This document shows positions 26,315 to 35,606 of a DNA stretch of 64,000 nucleotides, in pieces. A model generated the notes under the pieces. That model saw nothing but the letters and a program-made list of their open reading frames with translations. It made no database searches and had not been told where the DNA came from. Position 1 is the first letter of the stretch. Each line of letters starts with the position of its first letter. The position numbers and the translations under genes were made by a program. This DNA comes from Pseudomonadota bacterium (GTDB taxonomy: Bacteria > Desulfobacterota > Binatia > Binatales > Binataceae), in contig JAJPKP010000084.1 of NCBI GenBank assembly GCA_021323675.1, positions 62,001 through 126,000 on the forward strand, in the 5' to 3' direction.

Positions 26315-26992
26315 TCAGGCGAGCAGGACGGCGACGATGCCGGTAAGGAAGATGCCGTCGAAGGTGCCGGCTCCTCCGATTGATGCGACCGGCGCGCCGA
26401 GATCGCGAAGCCGGCCCAGATTCATGAAGTCGGCGCCGATCAGGGTGCCCATCACGCCGCTTACGTACGCGACGCCGTCCGCATGATGTATCGACGAGCC
26501 GAGCAGCCATCCCACCAGCGCCGCAACGATCGGCGGAATGAACATCGGCGTGGCGATTCCAAGTCCCGGCACCGGACGGGCGAAGCGATGCACCACGAAC
26601 GCAACGACCGCGGTTCCCACGATCGCGGGCATGATCGTGCTCATCCAATGCAGCAGGACCCACGACGAAATCACCAGCGGAACGATCGCGCCGCCCAGAT
26701 TGATCGCGACCACGGTGGATTCCCCCGCATATCGCATCGGCATTCGATAGCGCATCCCGAAGTGCTCGATCACTTCGACCGGATGAAGCCTGCCGGACTC
26801 GACACGCGTTATCGGGATGTTTACGTAGCTGCCTATCAGGCTGACCAGCAGGGCCAGAAAGGCGACATGCGGAGACAGGCCCAGCGCCTGGAATACATAG
26901 TTGATGATCCCGATCTGAATGAGGACGAAGAGGAAGGCGAGCCCGAAAAAGAACAGGAGAACGTAGAAGAATAAAAACGGCGCGAAAAGCAC
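26315..26992 (-). CDS. DUF1614-type membrane protein
   Basis: About 225 residues from a GTG at 26992; the frame extends leftward of this without a credible start, so the 5' end is uncertain. There are about seven hydrophobic segments. GSYVNIPITRVESG and INLGGAIVPLVISSWV are typical of DUF1614, as is GAGTFDGIFLTGIVAVLLA at the end. The function is unknown for the family. It is divergent from the His-Pro repeat gene. Confidence 0.75.
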   Translation of the reverse strand: MLFAPFLFFYVLLFFFGLAFLFVLIQIGIINYVFQALGLSPHVAFLALLVSLIGSYVNIPITRVESGRLHPVEVIEHFGMRYRMPMRYAGESTVVAINLGGAIVPLVISSWVLLHWMSTIMPAIVGTAVVAFVVHRFARPVPGLGIATPMFIPPIVAALVGWLLGSSIHHADGVAYVSGVMGTLIGADFMNLGRLRDLGAPVASIGGAGTFDGIFLTGIVAVLLA

Positions 26993-27202
26993 GATGGCGA
27001 TAATACCACAGCCTTGGCCCGCCGCGATGCCGTAAAATCGCGTACCTGCCGCGCTTCGACGCCATCCGGCGGCATCCGCAACAATTTTACAGAGTCGCGC
27101 GTGACATTCCCCGCTTCCGCATTGAAAATGCAGGCGCGGATGGTGGCACGGTTCTCGCTCCCCTCTGCCTGCGAAACGGACACCACTTCGAGGAGGTGGC
27201 GC

Positions 27203-27598
27203 ATGAAGCATTTTGTAGCGGTATTGGCAGCAACCTTGTTTTCGATCATGCCGGCGTTCCCGTTGTTCGCTCAGGATTCACCTTCCGCACAGGTAGTCGG
27301 CGTCGTTAAACACGGCGACACCACAATCGTCTTCGAGCGAAGCAATGCCGGCTTGAACCTCGACCAGCTCGGCGCTTTCAGCCAGGTAACGGCGGACGAT
27401 CCTTCTCTGGCGAGCAAGCTGGCGAAGAATCCGAAACTGGTTGAAAATCAGTCGTTCGTCGCGAAGCATCCCGCGCTCGCGCAGTACCTGGAAAAGTACC
27501 CGGACGCGCGTGACGACATCGTGGCCAACCCCGGCAACTACCTGACTCCTACCAACGGCTCGTCATGGTCTCGCGCTCCCGCGGGGATGAAAGACTGA
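27203..27598 (+). CDS. Exported His-Pro repeat protein (single copy)
   Basis: 131 residues with GAGGAGGTGG before the ATG. A signal peptide ends near LFAQD. Residues 64-114 (ADDPSLASKLAKNPKLVEN and onward, with FVAKHPALAQYLEKYPDARD) match one unit of the repeat seen twice in the 16751-17515 protein: hydrophobic turns ending in NP or HP about every ten residues. Convergent with the flavoprotein gene, whose end overlaps it by 61 bases. Function unknown. Confidence 0.78.
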   Translation: MKHFVAVLAATLFSIMPAFPLFAQDSPSAQVVGVVKHGDTTIVFERSNAGLNLDQLGAFSQVTADDPSLASKLAKNPKLVENQSFVAKHPALAQYLEKYPDARDDIVANPGNYLTPTNGSSWSRAPAGMKD

Positions 27599-28752
27599 CG
27601 GCTGACGGCGTTTGCGGGCGACTCGTCCGCAAACGCCCACTTCATCGCCAACTCGAACAATCGAGGAAACGATCGCAGCACGGCCATCGAGCCGCGATGC
27701 ACCAGCGGATACCGCGATGCCGTCAGAACCGCCCGCGTCGAGATCGCGTAGCGGCGGAACCGGCGTGAGACGACGCGCTCATATTCCCGCAGCGCCCGGC
27801 ATGTCGCGCCCTGCTCAATCGCGCGCGGCAGGATGTTGCCGAGCGCGAGACCGGATGCCAGCGCGAGTGACAGTCCCTCGCCGGTGATCGCGTCGATGTA
27901 CCCCGCCGCGTCGCCGGCGAGAACGAATCGATGAGCGACCGCGCCGCGAACTCTTTGCAGCATCGGGCCCGCGCCGCGCGATCGCGATGCGGCGGGAGCC
28001 GCGGCGAGCCGATCCGCGAGAATCGGAAATTTCCGCAGCATCCGCTCAAACGATACCCGGTCAGATGGAACAACCTCTTCCCACAGAATCGCGACGCCCA
28101 CGATGTCCGCGGCGACGGGCGTTACATACGCTTCCATCCTGCCCGCGATGTAAACCTCGACGAACCTGCTCCATGGCGGAATTCGAAAATGCCGGCGGAT
28201 GCCGAATCGCCGCGGGCCGCGGGCCGGCAATTCGAGCGACGCCAGCTTGCGCAAACGCGACTGCAACCCGTCGGCGGCTACAAGAACTTCCGCCGCAATC
28301 CGCCCGTGGGAGGTCTCCGCGATTATCCGCCGCTTCTCGGTCCGGTAGCCCGTGACGGCGCATCCGTCGCGAATTTCCACCCCGGCCTCGCGCGCTCGAC
28401 GTGCCAACGCCTCGGACAGGACGAGTCTCCGCACGCCAAGTCCGCCCGGCTCCGGGAAAATGCCCTGTACGGCACGGCCGCGCTGCTCGATCAGCCGGAC
28501 TCCGTCGAGGCGCGCACAACCCTTGCGATCGATAAGCCCGCGAGCGCCGATCTCATCGAGCGCCCGCACCGCCGGAGGCATCAGGCCTTCTCCGCAGGCC
28601 TTGTCAATCGGCAAGGTCCGCCGCTCGCAGACTGCCACCCTCAATCCGCGCATCGCCGCGGCGATTGCGGCGGAGAGGCCGGCCGGACCACCGCCGGCAA
28701 CGACAACATCGTATCCGGGAGGGGCAGAGAGGTCCCGCCGGGTATCAGCCAT
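27538..28752 (-). CDS. FAD-dependent oxidoreductase (geranylgeranyl-reductase/PHBH-like) of PKS operon
   Basis: 404 residues from the ATG at 28752, which overlaps the preceding gene by 8 bases. The FAD-binding motif GGGPAGLSAA lies at residues 20-29. CGEGLMPP, AADGLQSRLRK and LAGDAAGYIDAITGEGLSLAL are the flavin signatures of aromatic hydroxylases and prenyl reductases. With a type III PKS and a methyltransferase upstream, it resembles SrsC, which hydroxylates methylated alkylresorcinols in Streptomyces. That match is by arrangement, not alignment. Confidence 0.85.
   Translation of the reverse strand: MADTRRDLSAPPGYDVVVAGGGPAGLSAAIAAAMRGLRVAVCERRTLPIDKACGEGLMPPAVRALDEIGARGLIDRKGCARLDGVRLIEQRGRAVQGIFPEPGGLGVRRLVLSEALARRAREAGVEIRDGCAVTGYRTEKRRIIAETSHGRIAAEVLVAADGLQSRLRKLASLELPARGPRRFGIRRHFRIPPWSRFVEVYIAGRMEAYVTPVAADIVGVAILWEEVVPSDRVSFERMLRKFPILADRLAAAPAASRSRGAGPMLQRVRGAVAHRFVLAGDAAGYIDAITGEGLSLALASGLALGNILPRAIEQGATCRALREYERVVSRRFRRYAISTRAVLTASRYPLVHRGSMAVLRSFPRLFELAMKWAFADESPANAVSRQSFIPAGARDHDEPLVGVR
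27607..27637 (+). terminator. Stem-loop just past the repeat-protein stop
   Basis: GGCGTTTGCGG and CCGCAAACGCC form a perfect 11-base stem with a 9-base loop, starting 8 bases after the stop of the plus-strand gene. No T run follows. It lies inside the coding end of the convergent flavoprotein gene, so it also encodes part of that protein. Confidence 0.45.
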
Positions 28753-29317
28753 GACGAAAGCGCGGCAGGAAGCGGGGCAGACCGCCGAGCGCGCCTTCAT
28801 ATGGTTTTCCCAGCGCGCGTTCTTCGGCGGGAATCCGCACCATCATCAGGATTGCGTTAGCGATTGAAAACAGAATTGCCGTCATCCACGCGCCGCCGAT
28901 CATCGGCACCGCCGCCATTTCAACTGCTACCGCCACATAATTCGGGTGCCGTATGAAGCGAAATGGCCCGCCGGTCACCGGTTTGGCGCCCGGCAGCACG
29001 ATTATTCGCGTATTCCATCGCGCGCCCAGGGTAAAGATCACCCAGTAGCGCAGCAGTTGGGCGCCAAGTTCCGCCGCAATCGCAATCGACGCGATTATCG
29101 GCGGCGCACCGTGACCCCGTATCGCCCGTTCCGCGGCGCACGAGACCAGGAACGCCGCGTGGACAATGACCATCGCGCGATAGTGGCGCTCTCCCGCCTC
29201 GACCGCGCCGGCCGCGAACGCGCGCGCCGCGTTGCGCCGCGCGATGTATAGTTCCAGTCCCCGTTCGGCTGCCAAAGCGCCGAGAATTCCCAGATAAAGC
29301 GGGAACGAAATCACCAT
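28745..29317 (-). CDS. Isoprenylcysteine carboxyl-methyltransferase-like membrane methyltransferase
   Basis: 190 residues from the ATG at 29317, which overlaps the PKS stop by 7 bases; a longer frame without a good start runs to 29470. There are four or five membrane segments. GPFRFIRHPNYVAVAVE is the ICMT/PEMT SAM-binding signature. Homologues pair with type III PKSs (SrsB, BpsB) and O-methylate phenolic lipids or alkylpyrones. Confidence 0.85.
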   Translation of the reverse strand: MVISFPLYLGILGALAAERGLELYIARRNAARAFAAGAVEAGERHYRAMVIVHAAFLVSCAAERAIRGHGAPPIIASIAIAAELGAQLLRYWVIFTLGARWNTRIIVLPGAKPVTGGPFRFIRHPNYVAVAVEMAAVPMIGGAWMTAILFSIANAILMMVRIPAEERALGKPYEGALGGLPRFLPRFRHG

Positions 29318-30387
29318 CGCAACAGCAGCAGTTCCATCGAGAATCCGGGGCCCATGCCGATGAGCACACCGTAGTCTCCGGGGCGCGCGACCTCGGCGCG
29401 CATCAGGTCCTCCAGTATAAAAAGCACCGATGCGGACGAAAGGTTCCCCATGTCCCCGAGATTCCGCCACGAGCGCGCCAATGCGCCCTCGGGCAAAGCG
29501 AGCGAATCTTCAATCGCGCGCAGCACCTTGGGTCCGCCGGTATGCGCCACCCAGTGTTGAATCTCGGAACGATTCAGGCCGTTTTCGCCGAGGAACGAAT
29601 CGACCTCGGCCTCGATATTGTTGGCGATGAGGTCGGCGAGGCGCGCCGACAGCACGATCTTGAATCCGCTGTTGCCGACGTCCCATCCGAGCACGTCTTC
29701 GGTTCCGGGATAAAGAATCGACCGGGTGGCAAGAACTCGCGGAGATCGGGCGTGCGCCCGCGCGCCGTTGCCGATCACGGCTGCGGCGGCGCCGTCGCCA
29801 AAGAGGCCCGACGCGATAATGTTCGCGACTGACAAATCCTCGCGCTGCAGCGTCAGCGAGCACAGTTCCACCGACATCAGCACCGCGATTTCCTTGGGAA
29901 AAGCACGCACGTAATCGGTGGCGCGAGCCAACCCCGCCGCCCCCGCCACGCATCCAAGGCCGAAGATAGGAGTGCGCTTCACGTTGGGCTTCATCCCAAG
30001 CGCGCGGATCACCCGGGTGTCGATGCTCGGGGTGGCAATTCCCGTCACGGTGACGAAGAAAAGATGATCGACCTGGTCCGGAGAAACTCCTGCGCGCTCC
30101 AGCGCCGCGGAAACCGCCGATCCGCCGAGCTCCGGCGCGACCTTGATCCACGCATCGTTGGTGCTGGCAAACGTATCCAGCGGCGGATAATCCGTCATCG
30201 GCAAGGCAAGGTAACGCCCTTTGATTCCCAGCGACTCCTGAATCTGATCGAATCGGCGGAGGTCGGAATGCCGGCTTGACCACAACTCGCGCAGCCGCGA
30301 GGTAAGCCTTTCCTGCTCGAAATAGTGAGGAGGGAGAGCGCTTGCTGCGCTCAGAATTGCGGGCGGGAAGCTTTCGCTTTGTATCAC
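29311..30387 (-). CDS. Type III polyketide synthase (chalcone/alkylresorcinol synthase family)
   Basis: 358 residues, GTG start with GGAG upstream. The catalytic triad is intact: Cys146 in FGLGCVAGAAG, His282 in WVAHTGGP, and Asn315 in GDMGNLSSAS. The C-terminal GMGPGFSMELLLL is also family-typical. These homodimeric enzymes extend fatty acyl-CoA with malonyl-CoA to resorcinols or pyrones. It is the first gene of a three-gene overlapping operon with an ICMT-like methyltransferase and a flavoprotein, as in srsABC for phenolic lipids. Confidence 0.95.
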   Translation of the reverse strand: MIQSESFPPAILSAASALPPHYFEQERLTSRLRELWSSRHSDLRRFDQIQESLGIKGRYLALPMTDYPPLDTFASTNDAWIKVAPELGGSAVSAALERAGVSPDQVDHLFFVTVTGIATPSIDTRVIRALGMKPNVKRTPIFGLGCVAGAAGLARATDYVRAFPKEIAVLMSVELCSLTLQREDLSVANIIASGLFGDGAAAAVIGNGARAHARSPRVLATRSILYPGTEDVLGWDVGNSGFKIVLSARLADLIANNIEAEVDSFLGENGLNRSEIQHWVAHTGGPKVLRAIEDSLALPEGALARSWRNLGDMGNLSSASVLFILEDLMRAEVARPGDYGVLIGMGPGFSMELLLLRW

Positions 30388-30449
30388 TTTAGCTCCGATG
30401 CTCGAATGGAGTACGCCGATCGAGACGTTGCGTGCATCAATGGATTTTA

Positions 30450-30485
30450 CCTTTGCTCGCCTGCGTTGTCACAAAGGCGAGGTTT
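30450..30485 (+). promoter_or_regulatory. Two competing hairpins in the pyrE leader
   Basis: CCTTTG (30450-30455) can pair with CAAAGG (30472-30477). CTCGCCT (30456-30462) can pair with AGGCGAG (30475-30481), which is followed by GTTTTG. The two pairings share bases, so only one can form. It lies about 110 bases before pyrE, and a leader attenuator is possible. Confidence 0.35.
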
Positions 30486-30591
30486 TGAGAGTGAGCGGGC
30501 ACGGCGGCAGATGCCCCCCACAGTAGGCGGTCGGAGCCGCCGTGGCAACCGCTCGTGCATCACCCTTCTCTTCCGATAAGATGGCACCGCC

Positions 30592-31155
30592 ATGAACGCC
30601 GGATTTCGCGACGAACTGATCGACATCCTGGTCCGCGAGTCTTACGTCGAACGCCAGGTTACTCTTTCCTCGGGAAAAGTTTCCGATTACTACCTCGACT
30701 GCCGGCCCGCGATGTTTTTGCCGCGCGCGTCGTTCCTGGCCGGCGAACTGATGCTGCAACTGGCTGTCGAAGCGGGAGTCGCCCAGATCGGCGGGATGGC
30801 GGTAGCGGCGATCCCGGTTATCAGCTCGATCATCAGCGCCGCCTACCGGCACGACGTTGCTCTGCGGGGATGCTTCGTGCGCAAGGAATCCAAGGGGCAC
30901 GGATTGCAAAAGCGCATCGAAGGGGCGTTCCGCCCGGGACTCAAGACCGCCGTCCTCGACGATGCGATCACGACCGGCGGCTCGACCCTCGAGGCGCTCG
31001 CCGCCCTTCGCGAGGCCGGGGCCGACGTGACCGACTGTTTTGCTCTGGTCGATAGAAACGAGGGCGGCCGCGAGGCGCTCGCCGCCGCCGGCCTCCGATA
31101 CCGATTCGTAATCGACGCCAATGAAATCCGCGCCGCGGCGCGCGCCGGAAAGTAA
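30592..31155 (+). CDS. pyrE: Orotate phosphoribosyltransferase
   Basis: 187 residues. The PRPP-binding motif AVLDDAITTGGST (about 122-134) is complete, and the catalytic loop region FVRKESKGHG is present. The enzyme joins orotate with PRPP to form OMP in pyrimidine synthesis. It stands 26 bases before aroE, so co-transcription is likely. Confidence 0.95.
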   Translation: MNAGFRDELIDILVRESYVERQVTLSSGKVSDYYLDCRPAMFLPRASFLAGELMLQLAVEAGVAQIGGMAVAAIPVISSIISAAYRHDVALRGCFVRKESKGHGLQKRIEGAFRPGLKTAVLDDAITTGGSTLEALAALREAGADVTDCFALVDRNEGGREALAAAGLRYRFVIDANEIRAAARAGK

Positions 31156-31181
31156 ATGGCCGCCTGATAAGTGCCGGATCG

Positions 31182-32066
31182 ATGCGCGGCGCCCCGCTCC
31201 ATCGCAAGCCAATCTCGGCTGCCACTCGCTTTACCGCGATTTTCGGAGACCCGGTCGAGCATTCGCTGTCGCCCGCGATGCACAATGCGGCCTACGCGGC
31301 GCTGGGGATGGACCGGCGGTACATAGCGTTTCATGTGAAGCCGCCGGATCTCGTTCCAGCGCTTCGCGCAATCGCCGCGATGGACATCCTCGGCGTGAAC
31401 CTGACGGTGCCGCACAAAGAGAAGGCGCTCCGGGCCGTCGATGAAGTCAGCGCGGAAGGCCGCCTTCTTGGCGCCATAAACTGTGTCATCAATCGGCGCG
31501 GAAGGCTGGTCGGCGACAACACCGATTCTCGCGGACTCGAGCGCGACCTTCGCGCGCTCAGGGCGCCGATAGCGGGAAGCACCGCGATCGTGGTGGGCGC
31601 GGGAGGTGCTGCCGCGGCCGCCGTGCTTGCGATGATCCGGATGAAAGCGGCGCGCGTGGTGATCGCCAACCGAACCCGGAAAAGAGCATCCGCCCTGATG
31701 AAGCGATTCTTGCCTGCCGCCTCACGCGCGACGCGAATCGAAGCGGCAGGCCTCGCCGCGCTCACGGACGCAAAGCTGCTTGCCGATTCGGCATGCGTGA
31801 TCAACGCGACCTCGATGGGACTGACCACGCGCGGCTTCACGCCGACCGACTACAGTTCAACGCCTCGCCGCTGTTTCTTTTACGACATGCTTTATTCGCG
31901 AGTGCCGACTCCGTTTCTGGCCGGTGCAGCCCGCGCGCACAGAAGATGCGCCGACGGCGCCGGGATGCTCATCGAACAGGGAGAACTCGCGTTCCAACTC
32001 TTCAACGATGTCGCCCCGCCGCCGGGCGTGATGCGCCGAGCATTGGAGGCAGCGCTAAATCGCTGA
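31182..32066 (+). CDS. aroE: Shikimate dehydrogenase (NADP+)
   Basis: 294 residues. The substrate domain carries EHSLSPAMHN, NLTVPHKEKA (catalytic Lys) and GDNTDSRGL (catalytic Asp). The nucleotide loop is VVGAGGAAAA. The end GMLIEQGELAFQLF is family-typical. It reduces 3-dehydroshikimate in aromatic amino acid synthesis. The N-terminus is slightly longer than usual; no strong ribosome site was seen. Confidence 0.95.
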   Translation: MRGAPLHRKPISAATRFTAIFGDPVEHSLSPAMHNAAYAALGMDRRYIAFHVKPPDLVPALRAIAAMDILGVNLTVPHKEKALRAVDEVSAEGRLLGAINCVINRRGRLVGDNTDSRGLERDLRALRAPIAGSTAIVVGAGGAAAAAVLAMIRMKAARVVIANRTRKRASALMKRFLPAASRATRIEAAGLAALTDAKLLADSACVINATSMGLTTRGFTPTDYSSTPRRCFFYDMLYSRVPTPFLAGAARAHRRCADGAGMLIEQGELAFQLFNDVAPPPGVMRRALEAALNR

Positions 32067-32109
32067 ATGCTGGAGACCGAACGCCGCGGATGCCGCGCAG
32101 GAGACCATC

Positions 32110-32517
32110 ATGAACGGTCGAATCAATCATCTGATGCTGAACGTGAATCGCTTCGACGAAGCAAAAGAGTTCTACCGATGGCTGATGCCTAAAATCGGCT
32201 ATCCGAATGAATTCAGCTTCGGCGATGACGCGCCAAAACGCGGGCTCGGATGGTCCAACGATGCGGGATCGGTATGGGTGCAGGAAGCGGAAGCGCCGTT
32301 TCGCCCCGACACCTTCCATCACCATCGCGTGGGACTGTGCGAGATTGCTTTCGCGGCCGAAAGCCGCAAACAGATCGACGAGCTCGCTCCGCAAATCGAG
32401 CAACACGGCGGGAAGCTGACGGATCCGCCGCGCGAATACGACTATATGCCCGGCTACTACGCGGTGTTCTTCACCGACCCAGACGGCCTGAAGCTCGAAC
32501 TCGTGCATCTGCCGTAA
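32110..32517 (+). CDS. VOC-superfamily (glyoxalase/bleomycin resistance fold) protein
   Basis: 135 residues with AGGAG before the ATG. Two beta-alpha-beta units: INHLMLNVNRFDEAKEFYRW, and YAVFFTDPDGLKLELVH at the end. The putative metal ligands are His7, a Glu in the middle strand (CEIAF) and Glu near the C-terminus. Substrate unknown. It lies 43 bases after aroE in the same direction. Confidence 0.85.
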   Translation: MNGRINHLMLNVNRFDEAKEFYRWLMPKIGYPNEFSFGDDAPKRGLGWSNDAGSVWVQEAEAPFRPDTFHHHRVGLCEIAFAAESRKQIDELAPQIEQHGGKLTDPPREYDYMPGYYAVFFTDPDGLKLELVHLP

Positions 32518-32568
32518 GGTTGGCGAACATCCCCGCAGAACTCGATGGCCGGCGGCTCCGCGCCGCCG

Positions 32569-33210
32569 TCACTGCGTTAACAAGCCGCGCCGCGTATACA
32601 GCTCGCGAAGGATCGCCATCACAGGTTCGGGCGCACGCTTCGATGAACCATCGAACGGCGGCTGCGGGTCGTATTCGATTCCGACCTGAATCGCCTGCGC
32701 GATGGTATCGCCGGAAATCCTGCGCGCCAGATGCAGCGCCATGTCGATCCCTGCCGATACGCCCGCAGCCGTAATGATTTTTCCCTGCTCGACCACGCGC
32801 TCCGAGGTTGGAATCGCGCCGAACCGGGCGAGTTGATTCAATGCCGCCCAGTGGGTCGTCGCCTTCAGTCCGTCCAGGAGCCCCGCCGCGCCGAGGATCA
32901 GCGCGCCCGTGCATACCGAAGTTGTCCAGGTAGTTGTCTTGTCGATTTTCCGGACCCATTCGAGCATCGCCGGCTTTTCGCGAACCTGTTCTTCGCCAAA
33001 GCCGCCGGGCACGATCAGGATGTCGGCGCTGGTCACTTCCGCGATGGACCGGTCGGCATTGATCGCGAGCGACTTTGTATCGGTGCGCTTGAGTCCGGTG
33101 GTTTCTCCGACCAGGACGACCTCCGCTTGTGGCAGCCGCTGCAGGACTTCATACGGCCCGACCGCGTCAAGCGCCGTGATTCCGTCAAACGCCAGGATCG
33201 CTATCTTCAT
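32569..33210 (-). CDS. DJ-1/PfpI-family protein (isonitrile hydratase-like)
   Basis: 213 residues, with GGAGG before the ATG at 33210; the frame continues to 33252. Nucleophile Cys100 lies in TTSVCTGALIL, the usual nucleophile elbow, and IVPGGFG and KATTHW follow the family pattern of GATase-1-like isonitrile hydratases. It is adjacent to a transcription regulator built on the same fold. The chemistry is unproven. Confidence 0.85.
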   Translation of the reverse strand: MKIAILAFDGITALDAVGPYEVLQRLPQAEVVLVGETTGLKRTDTKSLAINADRSIAEVTSADILIVPGGFGEEQVREKPAMLEWVRKIDKTTTWTTSVCTGALILGAAGLLDGLKATTHWAALNQLARFGAIPTSERVVEQGKIITAAGVSAGIDMALHLARRISGDTIAQAIQVGIEYDPQPPFDGSSKRAPEPVMAILRELYTRRGLLTQ

Positions 33211-33248
33211 CGTTGTCCTCCGGTTGCGGTAAGCATCGTGCGCCGCCA

Positions 33249-34307
33249 TCATGCCGCCGCGACCGGACGAAAGCGGGCGCGATAGGCGCTTGGCGGAACG
33301 TGGAGCGATCTCAGGAACGCGCGGCGCATCGATTCACGGGTGCCAAACCCGCACGCCTTCGCAATCGCGTCGATTCCGTCGCCGGATTCTTCCAGCCGCC
33401 GGCGCGCCGCCTCGATTCGCGATCTTTCGACGAACGCCGCCGGAGTCATCCCGGTCTCGCGCCTGAAAACGCGCGCGAAGTTCCGCGCGCTCATCGCAAC
33501 TCGCTTGGCGAGCCTGGCAACCGGAAGATCTTCGGCCATATGATCGGCGATCCATTCCTGCAACTCGCGGATCGGCTCTCGGTCGGCGCTTTGCGCGGAT
33601 AGCTGCACCGAAAACTGCGATTGCCCGCCGGGCCGCCTGAGGAACATCACCAGCTCGCGCGCCACGCCGAGCGCGACACGGCGACCATGATCCTCCTCGA
33701 CCAGCGCCAGCGCGAGATCTATTCCGGCGGTCACACCGGCCGAAGTGTAGATTCGTCCGTCGCGGACGAAAATCGGATCGCTTTTAACCTCGACTTGCGG
33801 GAAGCGCCGCCTGAGCAAATCGCATGAACGCCAGTGCGTGGTGGCCTGACGGCCGTCCAACAAACCCGCCTCCGCCAGCAAGAAGGCGCCCGTGCAGACG
33901 GAACAAATCCTGCGCACCCGCGGCGCCATCGCGCGAATCCAGCCGACAAGCCGCCGCTCCCGCATCGCGGCCGCGGTTCCTCGTCCGCCGCACACCATCA
34001 GCGTGTCGATCGGCCCGCGCAAATCGTCTATCGACTTTTCGACCACGAACTCGAGGCCATTCGACATGGCGAGAGGCCCGCGCGACAGCGCGGTCACGGC
34101 TACTTCATAGTAGCGTGGCCTGTCCATCGCTTCGCCGCAAAGCCATCGCGAGGCCTGCGAGAAGACTTCAAGCGGCCCCGCGATATCGAGAATCTGGGCG
34201 TCGCCGAACGCCACCATCACGATGCGCCGGGCTCCGCGGCCGCGCCGTGATGATTGCCCGCGCGGGTTTGATCCGATCCGCTTCATGCCAGCAGAGACTG
34301 GCATCAA
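33249..34307 (-). CDS. GlxA-family regulator: DJ-1/PfpI domain plus AraC helix-turn-helix
   Basis: 352 residues, start uncertain; Met8 is an alternative. The N-terminal DJ-1/PfpI-like sensor domain (about 28-215) includes Cys138 in SVCTGAFLLAEAGLL. The C-terminal AraC domain (about 240-340) has LAKRVAMSARNFARVFRRE and GIDAIAKACGFGTRESMRR. GlxA-type regulators often control adjacent PfpI genes or quaternary-amine catabolism. The next gene downstream, read leftwards, is a free-standing PfpI protein. Confidence 0.9.
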   Translation of the reverse strand: MMPVSAGMKRIGSNPRGQSSRRGRGARRIVMVAFGDAQILDIAGPLEVFSQASRWLCGEAMDRPRYYEVAVTALSRGPLAMSNGLEFVVEKSIDDLRGPIDTLMVCGGRGTAAAMRERRLVGWIRAMAPRVRRICSVCTGAFLLAEAGLLDGRQATTHWRSCDLLRRRFPQVEVKSDPIFVRDGRIYTSAGVTAGIDLALALVEEDHGRRVALGVARELVMFLRRPGGQSQFSVQLSAQSADREPIRELQEWIADHMAEDLPVARLAKRVAMSARNFARVFRRETGMTPAAFVERSRIEAARRRLEESGDGIDAIAKACGFGTRESMRRAFLRSLHVPPSAYRARFRPVAAA

Positions 34308-34422
34308 GCCCGGTCGTCCGCAATGGACAATACGCCACGATTTCTGCCATCGAGGAGAAGCTCACAGACATTTCGCTTCCAAGGCCCCAAATACGGACCT
34401 TGCGAGCCGTCTAGTCCGGCGG

Positions 34423-35556
34423 CTAGCCGAACATCTCTTTCAATTTGTCGACGAAACCTTTGGAGAGCGGATGGCTAACGGCCTTGCCGTCGAGCTTGGC
34501 AAATTCTTCCAAAAGCTCGCGCTGGCGCGGGGTAAGGCTGCGCGGAGTTTCCACGGCCACGCGGATGAGTTGATCGCCACGGCCATAGCCATGCAAATCA
34601 ACGATGCCCTTGCCCTTGAGCCGCAGCACTTTGCCGGATTGCGTGCCCGCGGGAACCTTCAGCTTGACCTTGCCTTCGAGCGTGGGAACCTCAATCTCGC
34701 ATCCGAGCGCCGCTTGCGGAAAGCTTATCGGCACTTCGATGACGATGTCGTTGTCCTGGCGCGCGAACAGCGGATGCTCCTTGACGTGAACGATCACGTA
34801 GAGATCGCCGGGAGCGCCGCCACCGTAGCCGGCCTCCCCTTCGCCGCGCAGCTTGAGACGCGAGCCGTTGTCCACGCCGGCTGGAATGCGAACCGACAGC
34901 GATTCCTGCTTGCGCACGCGCCCCTGGCCCTGGCACTTGGGGCAGGGATCGGAAATGATCATCCCCTCGCCGCGGCATTGGCCGCAGGTCGTTGAGATCG
35001 AGAAGAAACCCTGCTGAGTGCGAACCTGCCCGCTCCCGCGGCAATTCGGGCATTGCCGGGCGCCCGTCGATCCTCCGCGTGCGCGCGTGCCGTTGCAGGC
35101 CTCGCACTGGGTGAGCCGCTGGAAGCGGATGATCTTTTCCGTGCCGCGAGCGGCTTCCTCGAACTCCACCTCGAGGTCGTAACGAAGATCGTCACCTCGG
35201 CGCGAACGCGACCGGGAGCGCCCGCGGCCCGTTCCAAAGAAGTCCCCAAAGATGTCGGAGAAGACTTCCTCGAAGCCTTGCGAAAAATCGAATCCGCCGA
35301 AAGGCCCCTGCCCTTGCGGTCCCTGGAATGCGCTATGCCCGAAGCGATCGTACTGGGCGCGCCGCTCGGGATCCGAGAGGACCTGGTAGGCCTCGTTGAT
35401 TTCCTTGAAGCTTTCCTCAGCCTGCTTGTTGCCCGGGTTGCGGTCGGGATGAAACTTGATGGCGAGGCGGCGATAAGCCTTTTTCAGTTCCTCTTCACTG
35501 GCGCCGCGGGGTACGCCCAAAACCTCGTAATAATCGCGTTTGGTGGCCGCAGGCAT
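34423..35556 (-). CDS. dnaJ: Chaperone protein DnaJ
   Basis: 377 residues. J domain with HPD at 36-38, a Gly/Phe-rich segment, and four CxxCxGxG zinc motifs ([32 protein letters not shown]), then the client-binding C-terminal domains. It stimulates DnaK ATPase. Last gene of the leftward hrcA-grpE-dnaK-dnaJ operon; a 9-base stem-loop lies between dnaK and dnaJ. Confidence 0.97.
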   Translation of the reverse strand: MPAATKRDYYEVLGVPRGASEEELKKAYRRLAIKFHPDRNPGNKQAEESFKEINEAYQVLSDPERRAQYDRFGHSAFQGPQGQGPFGGFDFSQGFEEVFSDIFGDFFGTGRGRSRSRSRRGDDLRYDLEVEFEEAARGTEKIIRFQRLTQCEACNGTRARGGSTGARQCPNCRGSGQVRTQQGFFSISTTCGQCRGEGMIISDPCPKCQGQGRVRKQESLSVRIPAGVDNGSRLKLRGEGEAGYGGGAPGDLYVIVHVKEHPLFARQDNDIVIEVPISFPQAALGCEIEVPTLEGKVKLKVPAGTQSGKVLRLKGKGIVDLHGYGRGDQLIRVAVETPRSLTPRQRELLEEFAKLDGKAVSHPLSKGFVDKLKEMFG

Positions 35557-35606
35557 TGTGCCGGAATCTTAAACGATAGATTAACGCGACGCCATGACCC
35601 TCCTCA

